From NCBI GenBank assembly GCA_037833965.1, contig AP031351.1, forward strand, positions 24,564,501-24,628,500: a DNA stretch of 64,000 nt, written 5' to 3'. This DNA is from Marchantia polymorpha subsp. ruderalis. Its lineage: Eukaryota; Streptophyta; Marchantiopsida; Marchantiales; Marchantiaceae. Below are positions 25,901 to 39,176 of this stretch, piece by piece (position 1 is the stretch's first letter; every line of letters begins with the position of its first letter). A program made the position numbers and the translations under genes. The notes beneath the pieces are model-generated. The model was given only the letters and a program-made list of their open reading frames with translations. It had not been told where the DNA came from and ran no database searches.

Positions 25901-28900
25901 GCATCACTCTGTTTCCAGTCGGGCACTTTGAGACCATATTCGTTTCTTCTGTAGCAATTTTATTTTATCATGACTTTATCCATGGTTTCTCCTATCTCAA
26001 TCATTCACGGTTTCTGAACGCATGTTTTGGCCTAGATCTTGGAGCCTTTACTATCACATGCAGTCTCACGCTGATCAAACTACTGAGTTCCTGCAATTTC
26101 ACTCTACAGCCCATTGCTTCTTTTATTCAGCCCAAGACATCGTCTCCTTTCAGTGCATTCCATCAATTCCACTTCTGAAGGCATTTGGTTCCTGCACACT
26201 GCCCGGTACACCATAAGAATCTGCCTGAAGTCTTCTTCGTCACGAAGGCTTGTTCGAGTGATGTTACTGAACTCTTGAGAAGTGACAGAGACAATCCCCA
26301 GATTAGGACTTTTGTGCGGGCGGCAGTTGAACTTTCATGTTCTTTCAAGACACGAAACAAAAGCTGCTTCAAGTATCTCATGTACGTGCAAGTGGGTCTG
26401 AGATGCTTAATACTGTGCCTCACGAGTCAAATTGTTGTGGGGACGGAGAGATTTCTAGGCTCAATTGTTTCGAGGATTTCAATGATAAAGCAATTTGTTG
26501 AATACTCTGGACATGGGTCACACCGGCGGCTGGGCTGAGAGGTAAGAGAGTTGCCTGCTCTGTGGACTGATGGCGGTGGTTGCAAGGTTCTTACGAACAG
26601 CCCTTCGGAGTACAAGACGAGCCACGATATAAATATCGTACCAGTGCACAGAACGTGGCCAGACAATCGCAGCTCGCACAAAGCTTCTACGTGCGCCCGG
26701 ACACCAGCCGCCCATCCCTCAGAGCACGAGCACGCATTGTCACGTGATGAACGGACCGACCGAGTGAGAAACTCTGCGACGCCCGGGACAGCCTGCCTGT
26801 AAATACAAGACGGCGTCCAGCCTATCCATCGCCTTTCACGGTAAGCTGCGCCTGACGGAGGATGAGAAAGCTTTCGATGACAGCGTCAGGAGTCAGGTCT
26901 TCGAGAATGTGCTACGAATGCAGGCGCGACAGACATCTCGACAATCATGTCGCCCTGATGATGACGACGGGGCCGAATCTGCACCAGAGCTGTCGATTCG
27001 GCCTCCTGGAAACCTGCTTTATCTCTGTTTGATGCCGAGGGAATCGAATCCTCTCATAACTTGCTCTCTGTGAGGGCTCCGACAGAAGTTGACCGAACCC
27101 AGTTCCGTGGGTTAGGAGTTGGGTTCGGTTGCCGTGCAAAACTCGTCCCACTGCGTGCCTTCCACTTCGTGCTAGCACGAGAGGAGACGAGAATTGTGGA
27201 TTGCGTAGGCTGGGGAGCAATCAAGTGTCACTTCGAAGCCAAGGGGTAAAGGGCCTGTCGATAAAATCTCCATTGTCAGGCGTGGTATGACTCCATAGCC
27301 AACCAGGTTGTGATTAGTCGTTTGCTCGAGAGTGTGAATACACCAAAGAGCATTGTTATTTTGTGCATATGAATCCTGTAATACCATACGTACATCTGCC
27401 GAAGAATAGGAAGATTACAAGTGGCAAGTTTTGGAAAGATGATTAACACTTGGAGCTACAACAGCTAATGTATATGTATGTACATATCATATACTGTACA
27501 TTCCTTTGTTTATCTCAACTTGGAGTTGCATATGCAGCCACAAACTACGACCTTGACAATTACGTGAGAGTACTTGTACAAACGAGTTATTTCATCCTCA
27601 GTCTTATTATGAAAGTAAAATGGTTTTGGGTTTTTCGGATAATTTGCAGTATGAAGATCAATTGATGCTGCAATCTAAAATAAAACATGAATGATGATGA
27701 CCGGGCTGCACCACCTTAGTGTAATTCATCACATTGATGTTACAGTATATGTACATAGCCTTCAGTTTATAAAGTTTAGATCATTTAGGTATGTGCTATT
27801 GTTATGCTGGCGGGGACTACCCCGTTACTGCCCGATTGGTTTCATCCCATCACAACTTGATGAGCATTCCCGTCCTTTCTGATATGTTGCCGAGTTTTCG
27901 TTTACTCATTAATTGAAAAATAAATTTGGATAAAAATTTGGCGTGTTGATGATATAGCAAGTCCCATATCAGATTCGCACGACGATTATCCGAGACAGAT
28001 TAACCCAAGCATCTAGTTGCACAAACCATCCACTCATCCCTAGAGTGTGGGTTGGGTTTAACGAGGTCGTTGGGTCATCGTCGATGACCAGGCCTCTTCA
28101 AATATGGCATTTGGGGGTGCTTAGCAAGATTTGTCATAAATAATTTTTGCGCCATGCCATAAATAAGAATGGAAATCCAAGTCTCCTTTCGCTCATGTTC
28201 ACTATTAAAACGTTTTTGTTCTCTCTTGTCCGTTGATGAAATGTCTTCAAAGAAATGCAAAACACCATTTAATCTCTCTCACGAACTTGACTATGGACTG
28301 AAGATCTCACGTATGGTGTCGTTACATCGGTTTTTTTAGCTTTTGCCAAGTATGAGCGGTGAAAAAATAAAATTCAAACAGAAGCGAACGTCCCACTAGA
28401 ACCACAAAATACTTTTAAGTTCCATATTGACTAGAGCCGGAATCACAACATCTTGAAAGTCAACACTTGGCAAATATGGAATAAATATCATGCTGTGTAA
28501 TTGCATGTCAAACGAACTTTCTTTGATCTCCTCCTTCTTTATTATCCTCCTCATTTTGTTGCGTCCTATGATCAATTGTGTTTGAATAATAACGTAAACA
28601 TAGTCGACACAATTCTACTACCTTTTATTTGATCTCAAAATTGAGAATATATTCATTGATAGAATGAGAAAGAGAATATATACTCTGCAAAACAATGGAT
28701 CAAATGCCAAATCCGTGTAATTTGATGAAGCATGGATTAATTTAGAACTTAGATTTTCCAAACTGTGTATCTTTGTTGGAAGCTTTGCTAATGTTTATCC
28801 TGAAACTATGTGTGTGGAGGGTGATTTGTCCATGATTAGGTAAGAGAAAGATGAGTATATATCTCACTTAATGATATTGTCACTCTAGTAAGCATACATT

Positions 28901-31900
28901 ATAAGCAATTCAAGCAAATTAAAATTAGTGTCATATTTGTCATAAATAAAAATTGGCTGATGCCATAATAGACTAAGTTATGACAAATTTGGCAAATGCC
29001 AAGTTAGCAGAGGTCTGATTATGTTGCATTTTGGATAATTTTAGCTCATGATTATCTTGTGATTTTAGATGTTTCTTAAAAAAATATAAATATTTAAACA
29101 GTTTTTTTCATCATGATAGCTAAAATTTATAATAATGAAGATTTAAATACTATTAGGTTTTTTTTTTTAAAAAATGTAAAGATTTACTATGGTAAGCTAA
29201 ATTGAGAACATTATAATATTCGACGTTGGAGTACACAGAGTAACCGGGTGGTTAGATTGGGCAGCGATCAGCACCCATCTTTTTGAGTTTACAACGAAAG
29301 AGTTGGAAAATTGCAGATTAAAGTGGGCATAGAAGGTATTGCATCGACGATCCATGGATCTCATCTTGGATGAATAAGACAAAGGGAGTCAAAGTAAGGA
29401 GCCGTTATATCTAGTTGAAGAAATCTTCTTTGCTGAAAGCTACTATGAGTAAACGTACTGTACGACCGTAGAGACCTGTCGGCAAGTTCTTGCATAAATA
29501 TCTATATATACCGAAAGTTACGTATAATAATGATAACATATAAATGAGTACCACGAAATCCTTTCGTGCTTGTGAGAAGTTGTCCAATGTCGTTGTTTGT
29601 CCGACATATGGGTCCTAGAGTGGGCAAATCTAATATGAATCAACTACAGTTATGTTAACCATTAATCAAATATCGAGAACCGAGCAGAACAAGGTAAAAG
29701 ATAGACGTGGCGTAAGAAGAAATTAGGGCAGGCACATATTGTCAATAAAGCAAACACAATCATGACTCAGGGTCTCAAAGATGGAATATCATTTCTAAGA
29801 GAACGTTACAAGAATTAGACGTTGCTTGGGTTGACGTCTTGCCTGGTAAAAGTAGTGGATAAATATGGAAATTTATCCGGACGCGGACCTTAGTTCCCAC
29901 CTTCTGTTCAAATGAATAAAGATAGGAGTATTGGAGCGTTTGAATCAGTTAGATGATATATTATGATATGTGATTTCAATTCTTTTACCATTGTGTCCCA
30001 GCTCAGAGAAGACAAGATTTGTAATGCATTGTTTGTAGGATTTGTCGGGGTCCTTTTCGCTACCTTACTTGACCCTTGAAGTAACCAAACCCTAACCCTA
30101 GATACTTCGAACTCTAGTCATCGCATTTGGATGACCAGAGTTAGATTCCGATGCTCATGTTGTTGAGAAGCATTTTCTCTTGGCACCCACACACAATCTA
30201 TCTAGCCGCCAATCCTCTTCGAGTGCGTGACACGTGTCTCGAGTCCATCTGGTGGTATCTCTGTCGTGACGAGCGCCGATCTCGACACGAGGTAAGTTGT
30301 GAGTGATGAACTCAGCATGATCTTTCCCGAGCAGGACCTGGGATTCGGAAATGGAACGGACGGACTTTGCGATGGTGAATCTAATGGATGCCTGTACGGC
30401 AATGAAGTAAAAAAAGAGCTCATAATTGACTGTATCGAGTCAAAAGTAAAATTTTTGACGACATTTGGAACTTGGAATTGAAGAAATGGAACTGATCAAA
30501 GCATACAAGTTTACAAAAATCATTGAACTAACATCAAAACACATAAACAATTACTATATTTACATCATAGAGCTTCCAGACCTTTATGTGAACTGATTCA
30601 CACTGTTCTGTTCTGTTCTGTTCTGTTTTGGGTGTGCTAGTGACAAAACTGTGAAGTTGGCACTTGTGTGAGAAGGGCTGTTTAGAGATTAGTCTGCTCT
30701 TCGGAATTAAGTGAGTTTAGAAAGCTAAACTCCTCAGCAGGGTTTTGTTTGATGACTAGAGGACGCGAAACGTACATTAGTGAGAGTTCTCTCGTCAATG
30801 GGAAAAAGTTCAAAATTTTTCGGTTGCTTCATGGAGTATGAGAGTGGCTGTAAAGAGGTGAATATTGACGAAAAATTTCTGTGACTTCAATTGCCTTCAT
30901 CGGTACAGTTTTACAACAATTTTTTTTTTTTTTTGGGGGTGACCTGCTTTACTCTGTGTGGGCACCTGTTTCTCTCCCATATCTGCCCTGTTGATTCTTT
31001 GGTCACTCCACACTGAACACATGTGGACGAAATAAAATAGCTTCCAGCCCCTACCTTAAGCAGCACCAAACCATCTCCAGTACAAATAAGGAAAGGAGAT
31101 TTTGTTAACAAGTCACCAATGGTTCTTCTGAGCAGGAAATACAGATAAAGCATGCTTTGAAAGCAGTCATATACTCAAAGTATGACTTGACTTCTTACGT
31201 TTACCAACACAGTTATCGAAATTTGGAATTTAAGAGCTATGGCGTGCGTGAGTTTAGGGTGACAGACATACCTTGAGCCCACTCTAGGTGTACTCTACTG
31301 ACCCTGATCCCGGTGCTGAATATTTGGCACGTGTTTCATGACTCGGGGAACCTTTTGACCGAGAGACGCAAAGACTGGCTTTTGACATACAATCCGCCGC
31401 AGTGGATCAGAATGTAAGCGCACTGCGGAGTGCACCTCATCAGGAAGAACGATAAGGCGGGACAACAAGCTCATGACCGCAGAGAATATGGTTCTCATGC
31501 AACGAGAATTATAAAACAACTTCTGCAACGTAGTCCTTAGATTCTTAAGTCACTCTGGGGGTTTTTAAACGTTATTATGTGATAATCTCGCTTGCTGACA
31601 TAAGAAATGTATACTAGAGCATGATGTAGATGTCCATTTCATAAATTCAGCAATATCACATTTTACACACGCAAATTTCATTTCCCTTGGCCTTAATAAA
31701 ATCTTACCTAAAAAGATCCCATACTTTATTTCTATTTTGTTGTAATTCATGTGAAGGTGAATTACGAACAATAGGATACTATCCATAGGTGCCAACCTAT
31801 GGTACCATCTTTAGACTAAATGTGTAAAATGGAAATAAGGCATATGGAGTACCTGAGAAAGCATAACTAGGTCATATTGGCAATCATGATATCACTCACT

Positions 31901-34154
31901 TCTAGTACATATGGTAACTTTTGAAGACACGTATTATAAACCAATGCATGAGCATGGTGAGACCTAAAGAATATTCCGTCAGAATTATGTTAATGGACAT
32001 ACACATCCAAGCTAACTTCATATATGTTACATGACGAACAATTAAATCTTGAAGATATTTGAACACCTATTTTTTTCTGAATTTCTATGAAGTGAAAAAT
32101 GCACAATGTGGTGATGGAATCTTTGCAAATTTTATTATATGTTTTTAATTCAATAATTTTTATGGGTAAAAATAATAATAGTTAGTTGAATAGCAGAATC
32201 TACATAAAAATTTTCTTATATAACCTATTATATTTATAATATTATAATTTATTTTATCAAATTAAATATAATACACATATAGATATTATATATTTTTTGA
32301 AGATCAGTTGTCTTTATAATAAAATTCTCTGGAGTAGCATTACAAAGTTAACTTAGAAGGGAAAGATTTTAACTATATCTGAAAATTCATGGATGATAGT
32401 CAAGAATTATACAAGAATAAAGTATTATTAAGTATCAGGATAAAAAAATTTCAAATTGAATGTATCTGCTGGAATACATGAATAAATACGTATTAAAATA
32501 ATAAGTGATTTGTAAATTTAATACTAAAATACCTTCAAACACATTGAGTGAATTAGTTGAGTTAAATTTTACACAACTTATATATATGAAGTTTGTAAGA
32601 TATCAGAAATGAAGTTAGATAAAAATTAAGATTTAGGTAGGATTGGAGTGTACCATAGAATTCGTTAAATAAGAACGAATTCTTTAATTCTCTTCAACTG
32701 ATGACATCATACAGGATGGATGAAAGAACATCCAAGATAAGCTCGCAGTAAGATCTCACCAAGTTTTTTTTTATTGCGATGGTGTGTAAAATCAAACCGA
32801 GGTCTCCCGCTACGCCCTCCACGAGCAGTTCACGACGAGACTTGAAAGTTGTACACGAAGACCGGTGTCTCTTCAACTTGGTTCTACACATGAAGAAAGC
32901 CCACAGCAGTGCTGACTCCACATGCTCTACCTAATATGCCGTTGGGAGAAGTTTGGACGGACGCCGATGGAGTCTTGAGTTCTGGAACGCGCGAAGAACG
33001 CTGCGCCGGACAAGGAGGTCGATTGACCGAGAATACTAGCAAGACTACGTGGCTTGGCGGCACCATGGTTCGCGGCTCTAGAAGACGAATCGCACACCGG
33101 ATCTCGAAAAGTGTTGGCCCTGGTGGAGTTCGCATCCACGATTTCCGCACCATCAAATGCATACGAGGACTAGGACGATGTGCGACGAATCGACGGCGAT
33201 GCTCATGAGGATATTGAGGCCACATTCCCCGAGGATCGGACACACAGCCGCGCCCTTATTGCAGGGCATGGAGATCTATCTGCCCTGCAAGACACCGGAC
33301 GCACAACCAATGGTGACGTCCACGTTCGGAAGAATGGAACAGAAGAAGCCCACGCACAATCGAACGTTCTTTCCACAAAGTGTGCAAGTAAGTCAGAAGG
33401 AGCCCCCGGAACGATCCGTGTGGCAACGAGATCCTTGGGGGAGGTAGGGAGCCGACACCCGGCGGGCGACGAATCCGGCCCGGGATCGTTCGGCGCCGGT
33501 GAAGGCTCTATGCTTTGCCGGGGGTGGAACCATTCAAAGGGAGCCTGAATTGACCGGCCGCAGGCAGACATGCCTTGCACATGCAGGCGGAGGGGACAGA
33601 AGCAGACAAGCGCTCACGCACGCGCGGGGCGATTCTCCTCGGGCTTCTGGGTCGTTCTGGCGGGTGGGTTGGTCTCCTCGGACTCTCCTGCTGCTGCTGT
33701 CCGAGACTTTCCCGAGTCCGGCACCACATGGTCCCGCAGTCGCAGTTCGTCTCCGCCCTGCAGTCTTCTCTCGTTGACCACGGTAACGGGGCCTTACTCT
33801 CTCGCTCGCTCCGGCGGGCTGGGGGCTGCGGGCTGGGGGCTGGCCTCAATAAATAGCACGCAGCAAACGACGACCAACAGTGTCTGATCCTGCAGACCTC
33901 TCCTCGGCTTGTCAGAGAATCCCCGCAATCCCGTCCTTTCTTGGTGCTTCTTGAATCCCGGCGCCCTCCCTCTGCGAACAGTTCCGTCCGTAAGCTTTCG
34001 CTGTGAAGCTGTGCATTCGGCTCGCACTTTCTCGCATTCGGAGCAGCAGCGCGGCCTAGTATCAGTGCGAGAAAATCGTCGCGGACTCCTCCCGCAGTCC
34101 CTGCGCGCAGCAAGAAGGCACGTCGTTGTCCCTCGACGCGAGCGAGCGAGCGTA
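19980..34154. other. Long intergenic region, mostly AT-rich, no supported gene
   Basis: 20400-23500 and 31900-32700 are very AT-rich with stops in every frame. 23500-27300 and 32880-33900 are closer to balanced composition but contain only short overlapping frames without motifs. Minor landmarks are (AT)9 near 21180-21197, TTCTG repeats at about 30605-30628, a T15 run at about 30920-30934, and AAACCCTAACCCTAGA near 30086, a telo-box-like word. 25625-25640 read on the minus strand contains TGATATCAGATC, loosely like a retrotransposon primer-binding site. Decayed mobile elements are likely but none could be delimited. Confidence 0.45.
33850..34154 (+). promoter_or_regulatory. Probable leader or promoter of the 34155 gene
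   Basis: A GC-rich stretch (33400-34150) leads up to the ATG at 34155. An isolated AT-rich word, CAATAAATAG at about 33847-33856, could be a TATA element about 300 bases upstream. The transcription start is not determined. Confidence 0.3.
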
Positions 34155-34712
34155 ATGGCAATTGCAGGAGATTCCAGACATTGCAGCACCATCTTCTACA
34201 GCATGATTATCTTCTCAATCACGACGCTGATGTACTTGTGCACAAGTAAGTAAACTGCGCTCTCTCAGAATTTTTATCTCATGCTGCCCTTGGGTTGATT
34301 TCTTTCGTTTCCAGCCGGAGTCCAGCCGGAGCTTTCTCGCACCATGATTTCTTCGTTGTCCGGCCCAGCAGGCCATGCACAACGAACCGGTGCTTCCTTG
34401 GGTGCTGCTTGGAGGATGGTGCTTAATATGACGGAAAATTCTTTGACTTCTGTTTTATACGTGCTGGTGCTAACCCGTTATGGCCTCTGGAATTTGCGAT
34501 CAGCAGAAGTGGAGTCGCACGTGCTGCTCGATGAGGTGCTCCCGTGGGCAGTACTGGCGCCTTTCGGCCAAAACAACATCGCCAGCGCTTTGAGTCAAGT
34601 GGCTTCCAACTTCCCGTACTTGCTTACAGTCATGGCCTGTGGATATTTTCCTCTGCGGTGGACACGCAACTACTTCGAAAACATGGACTACTTTGGATCC
34701 AACTTCCACTGA
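34155..34712 (+). CDS. Small two-exon membrane protein, unknown function
   Basis: Exon 1 34155-34245 and exon 2 34315-34712, joined across a 69-bp intron (GTAAGT donor, pyrimidine-rich tract and CCAG acceptor) in phase 1. The product has 162 residues. Residues about 12-30 (STIFYSMIIFSITTLMYLC) form a signal-anchor or signal peptide. Further hydrophobic stretches are SVLYVLVLTRYGLW and a segment around SNFPYLLTVMACGYFPL. The C-terminus is RWTRNYFENMDYFGSNFH. Without splicing, exon 1 stops after two extra codons, so splicing is needed for the longer product. I do not recognise the family. The clean intron and continuous frame support a real gene, but conservation is untested. It converges on the PAP12-like gene. 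Confidence 0.55.
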
Positions 34713-35166
34713 GCGACGTCTTCGGAAAAAAATGCACGACTGCAGTCACACATAGCAGTGGCCGCAGTTTCGTCTCGACATCAGTTGCGCCGAAAGAGTT
34801 ATGTACATAAACCTCATTTTTGTCTAGAGAGGGGGACGAATATGAACTCCTCTCCTGTTCTGTAAATTGCACACTTTTTTCATCTCGTTGATCCCAACAG
34901 GATGATGTGAGATGGCGTCTTATCTGAAGACTTCCTTCGAAGGAGCTCAAGCAGCATCCTCTCATTTATGTAATGGATATGCGGACCAATTAGCGCGCGT
35001 ATCGCCAATTGATAGCGCAGCACTCCGTCATACCAAATGGAATAATATCTTCTTCAGTAGAATTTAGATTCTATTCGAACAGGATACAGCGGCCACACCG
35101 CTTAGTGTAGAGGATATAAATTACGTCCTTCGGTACTTGTAGGTGCAAGGACCACTATCGTTGTAT

Positions 35167-35172
35167 AATAAA
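35167..35172 (+). terminator. AATAAA, possible poly(A) signal of the 34155 gene
   Basis: AATAAA about 455 bases past the stop codon at 34712, within the gap between two convergent genes. Position is plausible; use is unproven. Confidence 0.3.
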
Positions 35173-35561
35173 ATCATGGCAACTACCTTGTTGTGGATAA
35201 TGATGTTCTATTACCGCCAGCTGTGTTGAAACTTGTATCTACGTGAAGCAACTCAGAGTGTCGTGTGCAGGACTACAATCTGTCATTCTATTTGGGACGA
35301 CATCTCACATTCATTAAAATTCAGATTCCATTTAAAAAGGTTAAACCAGCAACTTCTATTCATGAAGAGGTTATACAGCACAATAAGGTGCGGGTTTGCA
35401 GCTACAAGGACCATAAAGTATGATTACAAGTTTACCAGGCTTCCCTCATTCATATGCACAACCATGGCAGCTATTCGGGCGTGGACGACATGTTCTATTG
35501 GCCAGTTGTGTTGCAATTCATATGTACGTGTAGCAAAAATAAGTGTTGATACAACTACGGG

Positions 35562-35635
35562 CTACACTCTGCCTATTCTTCTCGGACATGTAGAAACACT
35601 ACACTCTGCCTACTCTTCTCGAACATGTAGAAACA
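35562..35635. repeat. 37-bp tandem duplication over the 3' end of the PAP12-like CDS
   Basis: Two adjacent copies (about 35562-35598 and 35599-35635) differ at very few positions. Read on the minus strand, the upstream copy encodes the last codons of the gene, FLHVREE plus TAG. The second copy lies just downstream and would encode the same seven residues and a stop. Confidence 0.85.
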
Positions 35636-38600
35636 TACTTCCCTTGTTGCCTCGGCTGATTTTGAGCTTCTGGTCCAAATAACTGCATCAGAAATCCGGA
35701 GCAGTGGATCCTTATACTGTCAGAGGCACATTCTGGAAGAGGCTTTCCAAAAAATTTCGAGAGAAAACAGGATGCTAGCTGACAGAAAGGGCAGAGTAGA
35801 TCTACATTGGAAAATTCTAATTTGACGGCACCGATAGAAAAGATTTTGAGTCTATAATGCCGCGCCAATAACCGACGGTGTAGTGAAGTGTGTGAAATGA
35901 AAAAGTGAAGTTGTACTGCTCAGCGAAGTCTGGCTTCACCAATGCAGCCATGAAGAAGGTTCCATACGAGGTAAAGTGAACGGAAGGAGTTGAGAGGACG
36001 TAAGGAAGAAGTAACATACAGTATGTCTACGTAGCCTTCTCCGGTGATATTGACAGGTATACGCAGAGATCCCAACTCCAAAGATGCACCTTCGATCTTC
36101 ACATCTTGTCTTTCCTCTGAAGCGGCCCTGTAAGCATCGACCATTATGGATATTAAAATTACCCTACAATTAAAAACTGGCCGGGCACTGTCAGACAGGT
36201 AAACTTCACACAGACCCAGAGTACACTGTTGTGATAAAATGGAGGAAAGAAAATACTAAGTGCTTGAGTACGAAGCCAGTGTAAGGAAATCTTACGATGA
36301 GTGCAGAGTCTACAGAGCTTGAAAGTAGCTCTACTAAAATTTTAGTAGATACGCCAAGTAGTGGAGATAAGCTTAGCTGATCCACGCAGCCACGAAGGTT
36401 CAAAATTTGCAGAAATGATAAAAGAACCGGGACAAAGAGTTTCGTGAGTACTTACAGGGTACTAGCTCCTGCTCGCAGTTTGAGGCCAGGTAGAAATTCG
36501 ACCAGGTTTTCTAGTCTTGTATTGTCGTAATATATCTGTAACCGCAATTAATTCGCTTCACAATCAAAATCTTATCATGTTTTCTACCTCTAGCTATTAG
36601 CATAGAGGAGGTAGAAAATTAACCTTACGGTCTTAACACAACCATTACTACCTCTGGCTCTGTCCATTCGCGGTCAAGCCATTGTAATCTTCAGGAAAAC
36701 TGAAATAATCTGTCAAAGACGTTCTTGAAAACACACCTGCCAGTTTTTGAGTTTCACAGAAGATTTCTGTATCCAGTTGGCATTTTCTGCCTGTTACAGC
36801 ATCCATAACGTGTTAGGACCTGAATGAATGTTTGTGATCATTTCACAAATTAAACCTGCATTTATGACTTTGCTTCGGTGAGAAAGCATACCTGAGAATT
36901 CCACAATAACCGCCACTGTCCTTTCAAACCACCTATGTCTGTGCAGTCTTTTGTTGGATTAAGAGACACGAGTACTTCTATTGCCTGTCAACAACAAGAG
37001 ACCGAGACCAGTCGCACTGTCACACCTGAATTCAATTCTTGCCAAGGAATATAGACCTCAGCGACTGATATCCAAGATACTTGGAAGCACAAATGCAGCA
37101 AACGAGTAAAGATACTGTAGCCTGAGGCACGAATCTGTCGCTTGTTTTGAAGAGTATGGGAGCTCATTTAGATGAAGAATCCACGAAATGCCCGAACCTT
37201 TTCAACATTCGTCCCTGTTGCAACGGCCTGAAGAAGTTGCTGACGAGGATCCAGGTTTTTCTGCAGAATGAATGTGGAACCCTGCACTCCTTATGCACAA
37301 ATAAAATGCTGAAGGTTATCTGGAAGCTGATCGTCGAAAGTTTTGTACAAGAAAACGCTTATGAAGGCCTCAGAAGTTGAATGCTAACGAATGAGGTACA
37401 GACCCTTGGCCTTGGAAGGGGTGCAGGGCATGGACGAAGTAAGAAGTTACATACTTTATTGCCTCTTGAGATCCTTATCGTCCCTGATGGTGATAGGTAA
37501 GTAGTATCTAGCCATCCTTTGGCCTCATCTCCAAGAAGCTTGAAAGGTACGGGGTAGGGCACCTTAAAAGGCAGAAACTTGAAATCGAAAGCAGCTTTGT
37601 CGAAACGAAAAAGAATTCGCTTGTTACTTTCCCTGGTTGCAGCTGCCTGCTCAACCCCAGAGAAAAATTGAACATAAGTGCTCACACATAAGTGTTCGAC
37701 TACTCAATTGAGATCTGTTACACTATGACTCACTGAAGCCGTACTAAAATACTTGGCGCCAACACATCTCAGCTGAAAATTTCTCACCTCAACTTTCAAT
37801 TCTCCAATCGACTCCGAGGCCCGGACTATATTGCTCACTCGAGGATCGGTGGTGCCAGTCAACTCGATCTCCTGGAAGACGGTGAATGCATCCACCCCAA
37901 CAAACGTTCGCTGCAGACACAGGCATGTCCAACTCGACTGTTGAGCGGAATATTTATGTGTAAACATATTCTTGAAGCATAGCTTAATCTGAAAGTTTTG
38001 GAAGAGATATGTAGGCAAAGTTCTATCACTTATGCACACCTGAATAGGTGATGCGGTTCCGGGCCTTGTGGTGAACATCAGCTGCCAGCGCCCTTCAATA
38101 AGTGGTGACAATGTCTGGTCCAAAAATTCCAACCTCAGTCATTTCAGACCATGAGATACTCATGGAGAAAGATACGTTTCGGAGACAACGAAACCTCTTA
38201 AAAACGACATGCCGGGAACGACGGGGCTTTACGATAAGAAAATTAAAACGATAATAAAAAATGGAATCTCTTTCATAAAATTGGATCAAGTAACCGTCTA
38301 TTCCGGCCCATGATCTGTGGTCGTCCCTATAAACTTTCAATTCTATACATTTCTTCACTGTAATGCAAATTTGACACAAGCAATCGGAATGTTATAAGTC
38401 CTCACTGGATCTTGTACACCCCCCGCTTCTTCCAAAGCATCAATCGCTCGCTGAACTGCCTGCACACAGCGTCGACATGAATGTGATTCTAAAGCGGCCT
38501 CCTCGGGCAGTGCAATTTTATCTATCCCATAGATTACGATGAATTCTCCAACTCTATTATGAGTAATTACTCCTTAGAACGAATGCTGCTCACCACTTTC

Positions 38601-39176
38601 ATACAGCTTTCTCAAGTTCACCCATCTGTAAAATTAAAACCATAAAGACACTGCATCAACTTGCCAGAAGCTATTTCCTGACAACGTTAAGCTTACTGCT
38701 TCCCACGTCGTATACTCAATGCTTCGACAGACCGGATGATGGCTCGTTCTTGATGAAGGACTATCAATTGAATCGGAATTTTGAGAAAGGACAGATTGCT
38801 TGAAATTAACGATAAAGCCTTTTTATAAGAATGGAACTGAACATACTTCCAGCTGTTGAGGGGCAGCAACGCGACCACGGCCTTGAATCCCCAACAAGGC
38901 TTCAATTAAAGCCAATTCTTCTCTGCTCTGCGCTGTGTCCGGTACTGCAGAGCTCACCGACGAAGCACATTTTACAACCACGTGCGTAGCAGTAGACGCT
39001 AATCTGCGTTCGGTCACGTTCTTCACTGCATGGTAGCTTTTATATCTGGTACAGTATCCATGACACAAAGCTTTCCTTTGTGCAAGGGCAGCCTTGACAA
39101 CACAATTACCACTCTCCCGTCTTCCACATGTGCCGAGTGATGAAGGTCCCAGAGCCTGCACTGTCATGACCATCAT
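35610..39176 (-). CDS. PAP12: Plastid lipid-associated protein, PAP12/fibrillin type
   Basis: Eleven exons: 38847-39176, 38406-38459, 38040-38114, 37788-37910, 37455-37646, 37198-37281, 36892-36984, 36737-36790, 36456-36535, 36020-36127, 35610-35682. All junctions are GT-AG and phases close to 421 residues. Exon 1 carries a Ser/Thr/Arg-rich transit-like N-terminus, then ELALIEALLGIQGRGR. A first PAP/fibrillin module contains LIEGRWQLMFTTRPGTASPIQ, GVDAFTVFQEI, FDFKFLPFKVPYPVPFKLLG and LDTTYLSPSGTIRISRGNK. A second, weaker module contains GGLKGQWRLLWNSQ, IPVNITGEGYVDIL and LKISRGNKGSMF. Two modules and the length match PAP12-type proteins of the thylakoid or plastoglobule; fibrillins bind lipids and are linked to stress tolerance. 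ATG 39176 is the first Met in the frame; a Met follows directly. A 21-base in-frame candidate micro-exon (38605-38625) was left out because the family alignment closes without it. Confidence 0.93.

Noticed and set aside
32909..33887. Overlapping frames of 90-217 codons on both strands in a GC-rich patch
   Set aside because: No motif, no consistent intron pattern, and frames overlap fully on opposite strands; probably upstream DNA of the 34155 gene or decayed repeat.
35700..36455. Further exons inside the PAP12-like gene, such as open stretches at 35817-36017 and 36206-36403
   Set aside because: The phases of exons 9, 10 and 11 close perfectly without them and the joined protein follows the family.
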